DNA of 64,000 nucleotides from Rasiella rasia (lineage in GTDB: Bacteria > Bacteroidota > Bacteroidia > Flavobacteriales > Flavobacteriaceae): NCBI RefSeq assembly GCF_011044175.1, contig NZ_CP049057.1, forward strand, positions 2,123,501-2,187,500, given 5' to 3'. The notes beneath the pieces were generated by a model. The model worked only from the letters and a program-made list of their open reading frames with translations, ran no database searches and was not told where the DNA came from. Shown piece by piece: positions 61,849 through 64,000 of the stretch. Numbering within the stretch: position 1 is the first letter of the stretch; each line of letters opens with the position of its first letter. A program made the position numbers and the translations under genes.

Positions 61849-63057
61849 TTGAATTTTCCGCTCTACATCGCCAAGCGATATTTGTTTTCAAAGAGCAGCA
61901 ACAACGCCATAAATATTATCACCATTATTGCGGCAATAGGTATTGTTGTAGGTGCCATGGCATTGTTTATCGTACTTTCAGGTTTTTCTGGACTGAAAGA
62001 TTTTAGCCTTCAGTTTACCAACGAGTTTGACAGCGATCTTAAAATAGAGCCCGAAAGTGGAAAAACCATTACGCTTTCCGAAGCAATTCTACAAAAGTTA
62101 GATCGCGTAGATGGCGTAGAAGCCTACGCTAAGGTTGTTGAAGAACGTGTGTTTTTGCAGTTTGAAGAAAAAAATCATATCGCCTATATTAAAGGAGTAG
62201 ACGCTAATTACCAAAAGGTAACGGTAACCGATAGCCTAATATTTATTGGACGTTGGCTTATTGAGGGTCAGCAGGAAGCTGTAATTGGTTATAACATTGC
62301 ACATAAACTTTCCCTAGGCACTATGGACTTTACCAGCCTGCCTGAAATTTTAGTTCCTAAACCAGGAACAGGACAAATTTTAACTACAGACCTTGCCAGC
62401 GCCTTTACCAAAAGAGATTTTATTGCTTCCGGGATTTATGATGTAAACGAAGACGTAAATGGAAAATATGTGTTTACAGATTTAGGGTTTGCGCACGACC
62501 TGCTTCAGATGGACAGTACCAAAGTATCATCAATCGCTATAAAATTGAAACCTGAAGTAGATGAAACACTTGTAAGAACCCATCTAGTCAAAATTTTTGA
62601 TAGCCAACCCATAGTTATTAAAAATAGAATTCAGCAAAATGATGCTCTCTACAAAATGTTGAATACCGAACAAGTTGCAGTATACCTCATCTTTACCTTG
62701 GTCTTAATCATTGCACTTTTTAATGTTATTGGATCTATTATCATGATGATTCTAGACAAACGAAAGAACATAAAAACACTCTACAACTTAGGTGCAACCA
62801 TTAAAGAAATAAGACGCGTATTCTTTATGCAAGGTGCATTAATGACAATTTTTGGCGGTCTCTTAGGCATCACACTAGGTATTATCGTAGTCTGGGCACA
62901 ATTACAATTTAAACTTATCTATATAACCGCAACCTTGCCGTATCCGGTAGAATTAAAATTGGTCAACATTGTAGTGGTTTTTGTCACCCTAACCATACTG
63001 GGTTTAATAGCATCTAAGATCGCTTCTAGCCGCGTAAGAGAACGGTTATTAGTCTAA
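61849..63057 (+). CDS. ABC transporter permease, LolC/LolE-type (FtsX family)
   Basis: The start is TTG at 61849 (NFPLYIAKRYLFSKSSNNAIN), 3 bp after the rbfA stop; no better ATG exists near the conserved start. The protein (402 aa) has one N-terminal membrane helix (about 22-45), a large periplasmic domain and three C-terminal helices (about 275-300, 325-350, 370-390), the MacB/LolC-E layout. The motif LDKRKNIKTLYNLGATIKEI matches the coupling region. It probably extracts lipoproteins from the inner membrane; the ATPase (LolD) is not adjacent. Confidence 0.88.
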   Translation: MNFPLYIAKRYLFSKSSNNAINIITIIAAIGIVVGAMALFIVLSGFSGLKDFSLQFTNEFDSDLKIEPESGKTITLSEAILQKLDRVDGVEAYAKVVEERVFLQFEEKNHIAYIKGVDANYQKVTVTDSLIFIGRWLIEGQQEAVIGYNIAHKLSLGTMDFTSLPEILVPKPGTGQILTTDLASAFTKRDFIASGIYDVNEDVNGKYVFTDLGFAHDLLQMDSTKVSSIAIKLKPEVDETLVRTHLVKIFDSQPIVIKNRIQQNDALYKMLNTEQVAVYLIFTLVLIIALFNVIGSIIMMILDKRKNIKTLYNLGATIKEIRRVFFMQGALMTIFGGLLGITLGIIVVWAQLQFKLIYITATLPYPVELKLVNIVVVFVTLTILGLIASKIASSRVRERLLV

Positions 63058-63078
63058 ACACAGAAGTTATTTTTGTTG

Positions 63079-64000
63079 CTAAATAGAAAACTCAAAATCT
63101 CCAAACTTTTCTAAGACCTCTTCAAAAGCTGCAAAAACATCGGCACTATCGTCACTTGTTACCATTTTCATACGGTATTCCTTAAAATGCGGGATGCCTC
63201 GAAAATAGTTGGTATAGTGTCTTCTAGTTTCAAAAACCCCCAGGCGTTCACCCTTCCAGTCTATCGCCATTTGTAGGTGGCGTCTAGCCGCCTCAACACG
63301 CTCTGCCATATTGGGTGGCGCGCAATGGGTTCCGGTTTCCATAAAGTGCTTTACTTCTTTAAAAAACCACGGGTAGCCAATACTGGCTCTACCAATCATT
63401 GCACCATCTAGCCCGTATTTATCTCGCATTTCTATCGCACGTTCGGGTGTATTTACATCGCCATTCCCAAACACCGGAATATGCATACGTTGGTTGTTTT
63501 TTACTTCGGAAATTGGCGCCCAATCTGCATCGCCCTTATACATTTGAGCTCGCGTACGCCCATGAATAGAAATTGCTTTGCAACCCACATCTTGCAATCG
63601 TTCTGCCACTTCCACGATTTTTATAGAATCGTGATCCCAGCCCAATCTTGTTTTTACAGTAACGGGTAGTTTAGTATGTTTTACCATAGCTTCGGTTAAC
63701 GAAACCATGAGATCTATATCTTTTAGAATACCGGCTCCAGCGCCTTTGCTAACCACTTTTTTTACGGGGCAACCAAAATTTATATCAATTATATCGGGGC
63801 CGCTGGCCTCTACAATTTCGACGCTTTTCAGCATAGATTCAAGTACCGCTCCAAAAATCTGAATACCTACAGGACGTTCTTTCTCGTAAATATCAAGCTT
63901 CATCACACTTTTGGCTGCATCACGAATAAGTCCTTCCGAAGAAATAAATTCGGTGTACACTACATCGGCTCCCTGTTCTTTACAAAGTGCCCGAAAGGGT
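63079..64000 (-). CDS. dusB: tRNA-dihydrouridine synthase (5' end outside window)
   Basis: The frame is open to the right edge; the visible N-terminal residues read PFRALCKEQGADVVYTEF, in the middle of the conserved Dus start, so about 20 residues are missing. Features are the catalytic Cys in IDINFGCPVKKV, KTRLGWDHD, ISIHGRTRAQMYKGDADW and GNGDVNTPE with the FMN phosphate site IGRASIGYPWFF. It reduces uridines in tRNA D loops using FMN. It is convergent with the permease gene. Confidence 0.94.
   Translation of the reverse strand, partial: PFRALCKEQGADVVYTEFISSEGLIRDAAKSVMKLDIYEKERPVGIQIFGAVLESMLKSVEIVEASGPDIIDINFGCPVKKVVSKGAGAGILKDIDLMVSLTEAMVKHTKLPVTVKTRLGWDHDSIKIVEVAERLQDVGCKAISIHGRTRAQMYKGDADWAPISEVKNNQRMHIPVFGNGDVNTPERAIEMRDKYGLDGAMIGRASIGYPWFFKEVKHFMETGTHCAPPNMAERVEAARRHLQMAIDWKGERLGVFETRRHYTNYFRGIPHFKEYRMKMVTSDDSADVFAAFEEVLEKFGDFEFSI

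Overview
The window looks like a chromosomal segment of a marine-type Flavobacteriaceae bacterium (Bacteroidota). It is AT-rich. Two secreted proteins carry C-terminal type IX secretion sorting domains. Many genes are preceded by the Bacteroidota sigma-A -7 box TAnnTTTG. Gene blocks typical of the phylum are present: acpP-fabF-rnc-pyk, and pdxA-yceD-rpmF-fabH-accB-accC. No phage, insertion sequence, CRISPR array or rRNA operon is visible. Genus cannot be assigned from the sequence alone.

Layout. 1-3.1 kb: minus-strand operon of small enzymes plus a DtxR/MntR-type regulator and a truncated outer-membrane protein gene. 3.2-6.5 kb: dinB, an SH3 lipoprotein and a T9SS leucine-rich-repeat protein. 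6.5-10.8 kb: pyruvate kinase, IPExxxVDY protein, RNase III, FabF, ACP. 10.9-15.1 kb: purN, RNase HI, a PfkB kinase and a PurF-type amidophosphoribosyltransferase. 15.1-16.0 kb: a gene-free region holding two near-identical small-RNA units and a 98-bp tandem repeat. 16-27 kb: GNAT, superoxide dismutase, an AddA/AddB-type helicase-nuclease pair separated by kbl and an OmpA protein, a hydrolase and tRNA-Ala. 27-30 kb: stress protein, GNAT and MATE transporter. 30-36.2 kb: a LytS/LytTR two-component system with three orphan secreted proteins and two tiny membrane proteins. 36.3-46.8 kb: queD, lpxH, recJ, a delta-60-repeat T9SS protein, a UDG-family protein, rsmI, tdk, alr, mscL. 47-54.8 kb: asd, two DoxX proteins, prolyl oligopeptidase, an ABC ATPase, a Gre-like protein, mtgA and a DAO-type oxidoreductase. 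54.8-64 kb: fatty-acid initiation genes, rpmF, pdxA, ribE, a tRNA with CAU anticodon, methylmalonyl-CoA epimerase, rbfA, a LolC/E-type permease and a truncated dusB.

Two non-coding patterns stand out. First, the LytS/LytTR system sits in what looks like a self-contained regulon. Three promoters (kinase operon, 107-aa secreted protein, 451/411-aa secreted pair) share a direct repeat of two 11-mers at a 21-bp period, placed exactly 28 bp upstream of the -7 box each time. Second, the 15.1-16.0 kb gap holds two predicted 74-nt RNAs with their own promoters and terminators. A 50-nt block is identical between them, the terminator stem shows base-pair-preserving changes, and the first copy is followed by three tandem 98-bp units that repeat the right arm of its terminator.
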